From Corallococcus coralloides DSM 2259 (GTDB lineage: Bacteria; Myxococcota; Myxococcia; Myxococcales; Myxococcaceae): DNA of 64,000 nt. Below are positions 1-7,848 of the stretch, in pieces; positions within the stretch are counted from its first letter, which is position 1; the number at the start of each line of letters is the position of its first letter. The translations under genes and the position numbers were made by a program. The notes under the pieces were generated by a model that was not told the DNA's origin, did no database searches, and was given only the letters and a program-made list of their open reading frames with translations. The stretch is from assembly GCF_000255295.1 (NCBI RefSeq), contig NC_017030.1, positions 7,662,328 to 7,726,327 of the forward strand. The letters are read 5' to 3'.

Positions 1-436
1 CCAGGACCACGCGCGCGCTGAAGGACAGGGCCAGCCACCGCCGCCCCCATGAAGACGTCAGGGTGTCATCACCCAGGATGGCCTGGGTGAAGGTGGAATC
101 CCCCTGCGAGTTCTTTTCGCCGTCGCTTGCCACGCGCGCGTGCTCCTTCGTCGTCCGGGACGGGCCACCGTGCACCCCACGGGGCCGGGGGGCTTATATC
201 CCCACCACCCCCGCCGGTCGACCGACCTGGAAGGGGGTGCGTCGTTCTCGCGCCAGCGCATGCGCTTCCGCGTGCACAGGGGCTGTGCAGGCGCCTGCAC
301 AGCCGCACGGGCAAGTCCGCGAAAGGCCGTCCTCCAGACAGGGGCACGGGCCTTGTAATGGCCCCCCATCACGAAGCCTGACCGCGTGGCCGGAACGCGG
401 AGGGCCGCTCGTCGCTCAATCTCAAGAGGAGCAGTG
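1..436. other. Left-edge intergenic region, no gene recognised
   Basis: I see no convincing coding region here. Short open frames exist on both strands but lack ribosome binding sites and recognisable protein character. The region contains a perfect 24-bp palindrome (listed separately) and a C-rich/G-rich stretch around 165-230. It should hold the promoter of the downstream envelope gene pair, but I could not identify -35/-10 boxes. Confidence 0.5.
281..304. repeat. Perfect 24-bp palindrome upstream of the first gene
   Basis: The left arm GGCTGTGCAGGC is followed directly by its exact reverse complement, with no spacer. It lies about 130 bp upstream of the ATG at 437. No T-run follows on either strand, so a terminator is unlikely. 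A dimeric-repressor operator is possible but is inference only. Confidence 0.6.
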
Positions 437-1732
437 ATGCTGGTTTCAGCGGTGACCCTGGGATGTGCCCTCCTGCTAGGTCAAGTGGAGGGGCCGGAAG
501 CTCCTGAGGCTCAGGTCGAGGCTCCGGTCGAAACTCCGGTGGAGCCAACGCCGCCGGCGACGCCGGAGCCGGAGCCGTGGGACTTCCAGATGGCCGTTCC
601 GAACGCGTCGTCTCCCCAGCAGCCCCAGGACGGGCAGGTGCGGTGCCTCGCCCTGCCGCCCACGCCCGCCGTGCCTTCCGGAGCGTGGCGGGCCCGCTGC
701 GACGACGTGAAGAAGGAGTGCCTGGTGTCGCCCGCCCATGAGCTGGACTCGGAGGGCCACGAGAAGGACCAGCCCCTGCAGCGGGTGGACTGGTGCGTGC
801 CGCATCTGATGCCCACGGAGACGGTGCGCCAGTACCGCCTGGTGCCCGCCATCGCGGAGGCGCCGCCGGGCTGGTACCGCGACGAGCGCGGCCGGGTGCT
901 CCAGTACAACTTCGACCTGCACCGGCGCGTCTACGTGGGCGGGGCCTGGGCGCCGCGCTGGCTGCGCGAGACGGGCCGCTTGGACCAGCGCGTGCGGGTG
1001 GACTTCGGCGTGGACTTGGAGTGGCCGGGAGACTCGGACCGGCTGCACCGGATGACGCTGCTGGACACGGAGCTGTACCTGGGCGACGCGGCCTCCTACG
1101 ACGCCACGCTCCTGCGCTACGACTTCCGCAGCCAGAATGACGCGCCGCTCTTCCGGGTGACGACCTTCTACGGCCGCCCCCGGCGCTTCGACATCTACGC
1201 CAACCTGGGCTTCTGGATGGAGGTGCTCCACGGCGAGCTGGTGCGCCGCGAAAACGAGCACGCGGACTTCCTCACCGTGGCCGCGACGCAGGTGACGCTG
1301 GACCTGTGGCACTCGAGCGACCTCGTGTCCTACGTGCGCGTGCGGACCGGGCCCGCCTTGGAGCGCGACCGGACGAACGGCTTCTTCACGCTCGTTCCGG
1401 CGGCGGCGCTGGAGGGCGACTTCACCCTGGACCGGGACGGCTTCCACCACGTGCGCTTCGGCGCGGAGGCCCAGAAGGTGCTCCTCGCGCAAGCCGTGGA
1501 GGGCCGGCCCCTGCGTCCGGAGCGGCTGAGGCTGCGCGCGGGCTATGAGTTCATCGCCCTGGCCATCAACGACCAGCCCGTGAGCGTGACGCTGGACGGA
1601 CGCGGGACGTGGCGCGACGACGTGGCGAACGCGCCCGCCGGCTGGGAGTGGTCCGCGCAGGCGGGCCTGCGCTTCTCCATGTGGGCCCCGGCCAGGAGGA
1701 CCGCGCCGGAGGCCTCTCCTGGAAAGGGCTAG
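437..1732 (+). CDS. Hypothetical exported protein, probable outer-membrane beta-rich protein
   Basis: About 431 aa, function not recognised. The ATG at 437 is preferred over an in-frame GTG at 386 because AGAGGAG lies 6 nt before it and because translation then begins with a signal peptide (MLVSAVTLGCALLLG). A Pro/Glu-rich linker follows (roughly residues 20-50), then a globular region with paired Cys, then a stretch rich in alternating hydrophobic and aromatic residues that would suit outer-membrane strands. The last 60 residues resemble the end of the next gene's product (both have an A-(I/V)-N-D-x-P-V motif followed by R-x-D). The two genes are 7 nt apart and probably cotranscribed. Confidence 0.7.
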   Translation: MLVSAVTLGCALLLGQVEGPEAPEAQVEAPVETPVEPTPPATPEPEPWDFQMAVPNASSPQQPQDGQVRCLALPPTPAVPSGAWRARCDDVKKECLVSPAHELDSEGHEKDQPLQRVDWCVPHLMPTETVRQYRLVPAIAEAPPGWYRDERGRVLQYNFDLHRRVYVGGAWAPRWLRETGRLDQRVRVDFGVDLEWPGDSDRLHRMTLLDTELYLGDAASYDATLLRYDFRSQNDAPLFRVTTFYGRPRRFDIYANLGFWMEVLHGELVRRENEHADFLTVAATQVTLDLWHSSDLVSYVRVRTGPALERDRTNGFFTLVPAAALEGDFTLDRDGFHHVRFGAEAQKVLLAQAVEGRPLRPERLRLRAGYEFIALAINDQPVSVTLDGRGTWRDDVANAPAGWEWSAQAGLRFSMWAPARRTAPEASPGKG

Positions 1733-1739
1733 GTCCGGG

Positions 1740-2597
1740 ATGGTGGCGCTCGCGCTGGCATTGCTCCTGGGCACCGCGCCCGGCCTGTCCTGTCAGGGCC
1801 AGACGGCGGCCGGGGAGACGTTTCCCACCTGCTTCGACCCCGGCACCGGCTGGGTGCTGGGCACCCAACTGCGCGTGCAGGACGGCGCGGAGGAGCTCGC
1901 CGTGCGCACGGGGTTCCTCGTCCGCACGGTGCGCGCGAGCGGCAGCAAGGCGGACTCGCTGTGGATTGATTCGCACCGGCTGCTCATGACGGAGGCGTGG
2001 GGCGGCGAGCAGAAGGGGCTGACCTTCACCGCGTACGACGGACTGCTGCGCAGGCACGTGGAGGAGGGCTCCCTGCTCATCTCCATCGGCCGGCCCCGGC
2101 GCATCCCCTTCCCGTTCGACGTGGCCCTCGCCCTGCGCGCGGCGCACCTGGAGCGTCGCGTCTGGGAGGGCCCGGGCTGGACGCTGGAGACGGGCCGCGT
2201 GGGACTGCTGCTGGATCCGCTCCGCACGAACACGGAGTGGGGCTGGCTGGCCGTGGGCCCCGCCGCGAGCCACGCGCTGCGACACGCGCCAGGGGGCACG
2301 CGGAACGAGGTGTCCCCCTTCACGTCCCTGCTGCTCGACGCGGGCTGGGAGACGCGGGATGGCAGGTGGGCCCTGCGCGCGACGGGGCTCGCGGGCTGGA
2401 GCTTCGACTTCGACGGTGGCGCCCGGTTCCGGGCGCGGGGCGAGGTCGCGCTGGAGCACGTGCTCCTCGCGGTCAACGACGCGCCGGTGTTCGCGCGGCT
2501 CACGGCCACGGGCGTGCGCAACGACGCGGGCCTCTTCCGGCGCGACGAGGGGATGCTGGGCGCGGGGCTCGCGGTGCGCCCGTTCGGCGAGCGCTGA
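1740..2597 (+). CDS. Hypothetical exported protein, paralogue of the upstream gene
   Basis: 285 aa, function not recognised. It begins with a hydrophobic leader (MVALALALLLGTAPGLSC). The Cys at the end of the leader is not in a clear lipobox, so either ordinary signal peptidase cleavage or lipidation is possible. The C-terminal part has alternating hydrophobic strands and the same A-V-N-D-x-P-V motif as the preceding protein, so I read the pair as a divergent tandem duplication. It starts 7 nt after the upstream stop and ends 9 nt from the stop of the convergent rhomboid gene. Confidence 0.65.
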   Translation: MVALALALLLGTAPGLSCQGQTAAGETFPTCFDPGTGWVLGTQLRVQDGAEELAVRTGFLVRTVRASGSKADSLWIDSHRLLMTEAWGGEQKGLTFTAYDGLLRRHVEEGSLLISIGRPRRIPFPFDVALALRAAHLERRVWEGPGWTLETGRVGLLLDPLRTNTEWGWLAVGPAASHALRHAPGGTRNEVSPFTSLLLDAGWETRDGRWALRATGLAGWSFDFDGGARFRARGEVALEHVLLAVNDAPVFARLTATGVRNDAGLFRRDEGMLGAGLAVRPFGER

Positions 2598-2606
2598 GCT
2601 CCCGCG

Positions 2607-4235
2607 TCACCGCCTCTGGGGAGACAGCCCCGGCGCCTCGACCGCCGCCTTCAAGGCGCCCTCGGCCGCGCGCAGGCGCGCATCCCGGGGGTCCACGCGG
2701 CGGGCCTCTTCCAGGCGCAGCAGGGCTCCGGCCGTATCCCCCTGCGCCAGCGCGCAGCGCACGCCCGCCTCCAGCGCGCCCGTGTCGGACGGCCCATACA
2801 CCCGGGCCTCCGCCGCCGAGTGACAGCCCGCCTCCACCTGTCCAGACTCGAAGTACGCGCGGGCCAGCTCCACGCGCGTGTCCACCTGGGTCGGCGCCAG
2901 CCGCACCGCCGAGGCGAGGGGCTCCACCGCATCCGCCGGCAGCCCCCACCGCCGCAGCGCATGCCCCAGCTCCCGCAGCGGCCCCGCCACGCCCGGCACC
3001 AGCAACGCCCGGGCCCTCGCGACCCGCAGGCTCGCGGGTTCCTCGAAGCGCACGTCCGCGGTCATCCGCTCCATCACCCGCGCGTACGCCGGGTAGGCCT
3101 GGGGCCAGGTGAAGACGAGCCGGTACACCCACTCTCCTCGCGGCACGAACCAGGCCACCAGGTGCGTCCGCCCCCCCACCCCGTCCAGCTCCGCGCGGAT
3201 CCGCTGCGCGGGCCGGCCCCCCAGCGACGCGGGCTCGACGGCGCCCACGGACACGGTGCGCCCCTCCGGTCCCGCCCGCCCCGGCACCAGCGACGCGTCC
3301 AGGAAGTGCTGGGCCTGCGCCGAGCCGTCCCCGGGCTCACCCGCCTCGATGGCCTCCGCCGTGAGCGTGGCCCGCCCCAGGCCCTTCAGGCCGTTGGAGA
3401 AGGCCCTCCGCTCCTGGCCGTCCTCCTCGCGGCGCCAGCCATCCGGCAGCGACACCGCCACCCCGAAGCCGTCGTCGTGCTCCACCCGCCACCTGGACCG
3501 CTCCGTCACCACCACCGCCGCGCCGAGCACCGCGAGCCCCACCAGCGCCACCGCCCGGAAGCCCCCCGGCCCCCACGCCCGCGAGCGCAAGAGGACGCCC
3601 ACGAGCAGCCCCGCCATCAGCCCGCCCATGTGCCCCGCGTTGTCCACGCCCACGCTCGTCCAGCCGAGCCACAGGAAGACGAGCACCGTGGGCAGCGCGT
3701 TCTCCCCGGAGAACCACCCCATCCGCGCGCTTTTGGCCCCGGTCCGGGCGCGCCGCCCCAGCACCAGCAGCGCCCCCACGCACCCGAACACCCACCCGGA
3801 CGCGCCCACGCTCACCGTCGGAGACCACCAGAGCGAGCCCGCCATCGTCGCCAGCCCGGACACGGCGAGCAGCGCCACGTAGTCCCACCACCGGCACGAG
3901 CGCTCCACCGCCGTGCCCACCCCCGCGAACACCAACAGGTTGAGGCCCAGGTGCAGGGCGTCCCGGTGCAGGAGGTTGGCCGTCAAGAGCCGCCAGCCCT
4001 GCCCCGCGTCCGTCACCAGGGGGCCGGACTTGGCCCCCCAGTGGATCAACGCCTCCACTCCCGGTGGGCCTCCGGACGCCACCCAGGTGTACAGAATGGC
4101 CTGCGCCGCGATCAGCGCTATCGTGAGCCCCGGTACCCTGCCCTCCCCACCCTTTCCGGCCAATCGACCGATGGACAACAGTGCCTTCCTGACCCTGGGA
4201 TGGGCGAAAAACCCTGTTGTTCTCGGGGGATACAT
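2607..4235 (-). CDS. Rhomboid family intramembrane serine protease with C-terminal extension
   Basis: 542 aa. Residues 35-225 form a polytopic rhomboid domain: HRDALHLGLN (90-99) matches the family's His/Asn motif, GASG carries the nucleophile Ser146, and GHMGG carries His202, so the Ser-His dyad is intact. The remaining roughly 300 residues contain a membrane segment near 230-245, a soluble domain, and an Ala/Leu-rich helical end that looks like tetratricopeptide repeats. Rhomboids cleave membrane proteins within the bilayer; the substrate is unknown. It diverges from the FHA gene with a 51-bp gap. The extension makes it about twice the usual length. Confidence 0.88.
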   Translation of the reverse strand: MYPPRTTGFFAHPRVRKALLSIGRLAGKGGEGRVPGLTIALIAAQAILYTWVASGGPPGVEALIHWGAKSGPLVTDAGQGWRLLTANLLHRDALHLGLNLLVFAGVGTAVERSCRWWDYVALLAVSGLATMAGSLWWSPTVSVGASGWVFGCVGALLVLGRRARTGAKSARMGWFSGENALPTVLVFLWLGWTSVGVDNAGHMGGLMAGLLVGVLLRSRAWGPGGFRAVALVGLAVLGAAVVVTERSRWRVEHDDGFGVAVSLPDGWRREEDGQERRAFSNGLKGLGRATLTAEAIEAGEPGDGSAQAQHFLDASLVPGRAGPEGRTVSVGAVEPASLGGRPAQRIRAELDGVGGRTHLVAWFVPRGEWVYRLVFTWPQAYPAYARVMERMTADVRFEEPASLRVARARALLVPGVAGPLRELGHALRRWGLPADAVEPLASAVRLAPTQVDTRVELARAYFESGQVEAGCHSAAEARVYGPSDTGALEAGVRCALAQGDTAGALLRLEEARRVDPRDARLRAAEGALKAAVEAPGLSPQRR

Positions 4236-4286
4236 GGCTTGTCTCGGTGAAGGGCATTCTGCTATAGCTGTACTCGGACCGGACCC

Positions 4287-6167
4287 GTGCTGAAGCTCAT
4301 CATCGAAGACGACGAGGGGCGCAAGACCGTTGTTCCCTTCGTGCGCGACGAAATCACCATTGGACGTCAGGAGGGGAACACCATCCGCCTGACCGAGCGG
4401 AACGTGTCACGTCGACACGCCCGGCTCGTGCGCCTCAATGGACACGTCGTGCTCGAAGACCTGGGGAGCTACAACGGCACCCGGATCAACGGCGAACGCG
4501 TCGCAGGCCAGCTCCCTCTCAAGGAGGGCGACCTCATCCAGATCGGCGACTACGATCTGGCGTTGCAGGTCGAGGGCGCGGCCAACGCTGCCGCCCCCAC
4601 TGGCGCCATCACCGCCAAGGTGCCCGCCTCCCGCCGGCCGGAGCCGGAGCCCGAGGAGGAGGACGACGACGACGAGGTCGCCAGCGGTCCCCGTCCCCGC
4701 GACACCATGGTGGATGGCGAGGACGAGGCGGACGACCACGGCGACTCGGACGACGAGCACGACCACACGCCCGTGTCCGCGGACGCGCGCCGCAACGCCA
4801 CGTCCATCATCCGCATGGACCAGATGGAGGCGGACCGGCCCCGGCGCGTGGAGCGCGTGCCCGAGGACGAGCAGCCCCGGCTGGTGGTGCTCGGCCCCGC
4901 CGAGTTCAAGGGCCAGGAGTTCGACTGCAACCGCACGGAGCTGCGGATCGGCCGCACGTCGGAGAACGACGTGGCCCTGGACCACCGCTCGCTGTCCCGC
5001 ACGCACGCGAAGGTCGTGCGCGAGGAGACCGGCGAGTGGCGCGTCATCGACATGCAGTCGGCCAACGGGATGACGGTCAACGGCGAGAGCTACGCCCAGG
5101 CGACGCTCGCGCACGGTGACATCATCGAGATGGGCCACGTGAAGCTGCGCTTCGTGGGCCCCGGCTCGCTGGAAGAGGACATCGCGGCGCAGGGCCGCGG
5201 CGGCTCCAAGAAGCTGTGGGTGGCCGCGGTCATCGCGTTCCTGTCCATTGGCGCGGGCGCGGCACTCTTCGTGGTGAAGGGCCAGGACCTGCTGCCCAAG
5301 CCGCCGGACGACACGCCGCCCGTGGTCGCCGCGGATCCGCAGCCCATCCCGGAGGCGCCGCCTCAGACGAAGCCTCCTGAGACGAAGCCCCCGGAGACCG
5401 TGGCCGCGAAGCCGCCCGCGACGCCGGACACGAAGGCGCCCGACGCGCCGAAGGCTCCGGAGTCGGTGAAGCCGCCACCGGAACCTCCGACCCAGAAGGC
5501 GACGGAAGAGGACTTCGCCACCGCGCTCAAGCGAGCCGACTTCGAGGTCGCGGCCACCATCCTGAAGAGCCTGGGAGAAGGCGCCCGAGGCCCTCAGGCC
5601 CTCAAGGCGCAGGCAGCGCGCGAGAGCCAGCTGGCCAAGGAGATCGCGGCCGACAAGAACCTCAAGGCCGCCCAGGACGCCCTGGACGCCGGCAATTTCA
5701 AGGACGCGGCCACCAGCTTCAACAAGGTGCCCGCGGAGACGGTCTTCGCCTCACGCTACGACGGCGTGAAGCAACGGCTCGAGGCCCAGGCGCAGCAGAC
5801 CGCCGAAGCCGCCAGCGCTTCATCCAAGAAGCCTCCGCAACTGACGTCCGCCTACATGCAGCAGCAGAACATGAAGCCGGCGGACATTCGTGGCGAGAAG
5901 CTCGGCGAGATCCAGGACACGGTCCGCGTCATGACCCGGGAGAACCCCAACGAAGCCCTGGCGATCGCCCAGGACTGCGCGTCGCTCGCTCCCAAGGTTC
6001 CCGAGTGCCACCTCATGCTGGGCGTGGTGCAAGCCGCGCTCAAGGACTACAAAGCGAGTGAGCAGGCCTACAAGGAATTCCTCACGCTCACGTCCGAGGG
6101 CTATCCCAAGCGCGACCTGGTGATCAAAGCCCTGAGCAAGGTCCAAGCCGCTTCCCAGGCTCAATAA
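4287..6167 (+). CDS. Double FHA-domain membrane protein with TPR-like C-terminus
   Basis: 626 aa, GTG start. FHA domain 1 spans about residues 20-95 (GRQEGN, SRRHARL, SYNGTRING) and FHA domain 2 about 200-290 (GRTSENDV, LSRTHAKV, SANGMTVNG). Both keep the Gly-Arg and Ser-x-x-His residues that bind phosphothreonine. An acidic linker (about 120-165) separates them. One membrane helix follows near 309-331, then a Pro/Lys-rich spacer, then an Ala-rich helical region like tetratricopeptide repeats. Known biology: FHA domains bind targets phosphorylated by Ser/Thr kinases. The FHA domains should be cytoplasmic and the TPR part periplasmic, an inference from topology. A response regulator gene follows after 72 bp. 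Confidence 0.85.
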   Translation: MLKLIIEDDEGRKTVVPFVRDEITIGRQEGNTIRLTERNVSRRHARLVRLNGHVVLEDLGSYNGTRINGERVAGQLPLKEGDLIQIGDYDLALQVEGAANAAAPTGAITAKVPASRRPEPEPEEEDDDDEVASGPRPRDTMVDGEDEADDHGDSDDEHDHTPVSADARRNATSIIRMDQMEADRPRRVERVPEDEQPRLVVLGPAEFKGQEFDCNRTELRIGRTSENDVALDHRSLSRTHAKVVREETGEWRVIDMQSANGMTVNGESYAQATLAHGDIIEMGHVKLRFVGPGSLEEDIAAQGRGGSKKLWVAAVIAFLSIGAGAALFVVKGQDLLPKPPDDTPPVVAADPQPIPEAPPQTKPPETKPPETVAAKPPATPDTKAPDAPKAPESVKPPPEPPTQKATEEDFATALKRADFEVAATILKSLGEGARGPQALKAQAARESQLAKEIAADKNLKAAQDALDAGNFKDAATSFNKVPAETVFASRYDGVKQRLEAQAQQTAEAASASSKKPPQLTSAYMQQQNMKPADIRGEKLGEIQDTVRVMTRENPNEALAIAQDCASLAPKVPECHLMLGVVQAALKDYKASEQAYKEFLTLTSEGYPKRDLVIKALSKVQAASQAQ

Positions 6168-6239
6168 CCCTCCGCCGCCAACCCTGGCGCGTAGCTCCCC
6201 CCCGCAGCACTTCCCTCAACCCTGCAGCGAGGAGACGCT

Positions 6240-6833
6240 GTGCAGATTCGCATCCTGGTAGTTGATGACGAGCAGGACAACTGCGACTACCTCAAGCTCG
6301 TGCTGACCCGTGAAGGCTACGAGGTCGTCACCACCACGGACCCCACGCAGACGGTGGACATCCTCCGTGGCTCCGACTTCCATCTCGTCATCCTCGACAT
6401 GATGATGCCGCAGATGTCCGGCACCGAGGTGCTGGAGCTGATCCGCAAGTACGACACGGACATCGCGGTCATCGTCGCCACGGCCTACCCCACCGTGGAC
6501 ACGGCCGTCGCGTCGCTCAAGGCGCAGGCGTCCGACTATGTGAAGAAGCCCATGGAGCCGGAGCAGTTCACGGCCGCCGTGCGCAACGCGCTGCAGAAGA
6601 AGGGCCTGTCCCAGGACCCGGAAGCGGACCTGCACCGCGCCATCGGCCGCACCATCCGCGACGCGCGCAAGACGCAGGAGCTCACGCTCAAGCAGCTGGC
6701 CCGCCGCACCGGCCTGTCCGTGTCCCTGCTGTCCCAGATTGAGCGCGCGGAGTCCTCCGCGTCCATCTCGTCGCTCTACAAGATCGCGTCCGCGCTGCAG
6801 CTGCGCATGGGCGAGCTGTTCGGCGACACCTAG
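6240..6833 (+). CDS. Response regulator: receiver domain fused to XRE-type HTH
   Basis: 197 aa, GTG start with GAGGAG just upstream. The receiver domain occupies residues 1-120: acidic pair at 10-11, phosphoacceptor Asp53 in VILDMMMPQMSG, conserved Thr in VATAYPT and Lys in DYVKKP. Residues 130-190 form a Cro/C1 (XRE) helix-turn-helix (LKQLARRTGLSVSLLSQIER). It would be a phosphorylation-controlled DNA-binding regulator. An XRE output domain is less common than OmpR, NarL or NtrC types. No histidine kinase lies beside it. The upstream FHA gene is the only likely operon partner. It overlaps the convergent crotonase gene by 4 nt. Confidence 0.87.
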   Translation: MQIRILVVDDEQDNCDYLKLVLTREGYEVVTTTDPTQTVDILRGSDFHLVILDMMMPQMSGTEVLELIRKYDTDIAVIVATAYPTVDTAVASLKAQASDYVKKPMEPEQFTAAVRNALQKKGLSQDPEADLHRAIGRTIRDARKTQELTLKQLARRTGLSVSLLSQIERAESSASISSLYKIASALQLRMGELFGDT

Positions 6834-7594
6834 CGGCCGGTGAACCGGGGCGCGCGCTTCTCCAAGAAGGCCGCGCGCCCCTCCTTCGCGTCCTCGCTGC
6901 CAAACGCCTCGCCGCGCACCTGACGCAGGTGCGCGACATCCTCCGGGGACAGCCCGGAGCGCGCCAGCAGCCCGAACGCCTCCTTCATCCCCGACACCGC
7001 CTTGGGCGCCCCCGCGGCCAGCGTCGCGCACAGCGCCAGCGCGCGCGCCTCCGCGTCCTCGGGGCACTCATCCAGCAGCCCCCACGCGAGCGCCTCCGCC
7101 GCCGGCAGCCGGCGCGCGGTGAGGAACAGCTGCTTGGCGCGCGACAGCCCCACCAGCCGCACCGCCCGCGCCAGCCCTTCCGGCGAGTACACGATGCCCA
7201 GCCGGGCCGGAGGCATGAGGAAGAACGCGTCGGAAGCGCCCACGCGGAAGTCGCAGGAGGCCGCCAGGTCGAAGCCCGCGCCCACCGCGCCGCCCTGCAC
7301 CAGCGCCACCGACGGCGCCGGGTGCCGCTCCAGCTTCAGCAGGCACGCCACCAGCGGGTCATCCGGCAGCCGCCCGTCCGCGCCCGGCGGCCCCAGGTGC
7401 GTCAAGTCATAGCCCGCGCAGAAGTGCCCGCCCTGGCCGCGCACCAGCAGCGCGCGCACGTGGGCGGCCGGCTCCAGCGCCGCGTCCATCCGGGCCAGCA
7501 ACGCGTCATTCAGCGCGTTGCGCCGCGACGGGTTGCAGACGGTGAGCACCCGGACACCGCCCTCGCGATCCTCCACCTCCAGCGTGGGCTCCAT
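6830..7594 (-). CDS. Enoyl-CoA hydratase/isomerase (crotonase) family protein
   Basis: 254 aa. The fold is shown by the oxyanion-hole segments GHFCAGYDL (near 70) and QGGAVGAGFDLAASCDFRVG (near 105-125), and by RLGIVYSPEGL. The two Glu residues that act in true enoyl-CoA hydratases appear replaced: the first position reads Asp in GAGFDL and the second reads Ala in PPARLG. It may therefore catalyse another crotonase-type reaction. It is the last gene of a minus-strand set after the biotin carboxylase and biotin carrier genes (12-nt gap), which suggests a role in acyl-CoA metabolism, perhaps branched-chain acids. Confidence 0.82.
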   Translation of the reverse strand: MEPTLEVEDREGGVRVLTVCNPSRRNALNDALLARMDAALEPAAHVRALLVRGQGGHFCAGYDLTHLGPPGADGRLPDDPLVACLLKLERHPAPSVALVQGGAVGAGFDLAASCDFRVGASDAFFLMPPARLGIVYSPEGLARAVRLVGLSRAKQLFLTARRLPAAEALAWGLLDECPEDAEARALALCATLAAGAPKAVSGMKEAFGLLARSGLSPEDVAHLRQVRGEAFGSEDAKEGRAAFLEKRAPRFTGR

Positions 7595-7606
7595 CGAAGC
7601 CCGTGG

Positions 7607-7819
7607 CTACTCGAGCACCACGAGGACGTCACCCTCGTTGACCGCCTGCGCTTCCTTGCAGCGGATCTCCTTCACCGTGCCGCCCTCTTCGGCCTCCACG
7701 GGCATCTCCATCTTCATGGACTCGAGGATGACGAGCGTGGTGCCGGCATCCACCTTGTCGCCCACCTTCACCTCGATCTTCCACACCGTTCCCGTGATGT
7801 GCGCCGCAACGTCCGCCAT
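7607..7819 (-). CDS. Biotin/lipoyl attachment domain protein (biotin carboxyl carrier)
   Basis: 70 aa, essentially a single biotinyl domain. ESMKME places the lysine to be biotinylated at residue 36. The Val/Gly-rich hammerhead pattern around it fits the family. It should carry carboxybiotin between the upstream biotin carboxylase and a carboxyltransferase that is not in this window. Unlike AccB of fatty acid synthesis (about 150 aa) it lacks the N-terminal half, a form known from stand-alone carriers of acyl-CoA carboxylases. It lies 29 nt downstream of accC. Confidence 0.88.
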   Translation of the reverse strand: MADVAAHITGTVWKIEVKVGDKVDAGTTLVILESMKMEMPVEAEEGGTVKEIRCKEAQAVNEGDVLVVLE

Positions 7820-7848
7820 GAACCGTCCCTCCTCGGGTGGGAAAACTC

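Noticed and set aside
1..50. Possible start of a minus-strand gene at the ATG near 50
   Set aside because: Only 16 codons are in the window, with no ribosome binding site and no recognisable leader, so it cannot be supported.
2820..4250. Open frame of about 476 codons on the plus strand over the rhomboid gene
   Set aside because: Composition is Arg/His/Pro-rich and without motifs; the minus-strand frame has an intact rhomboid active site.
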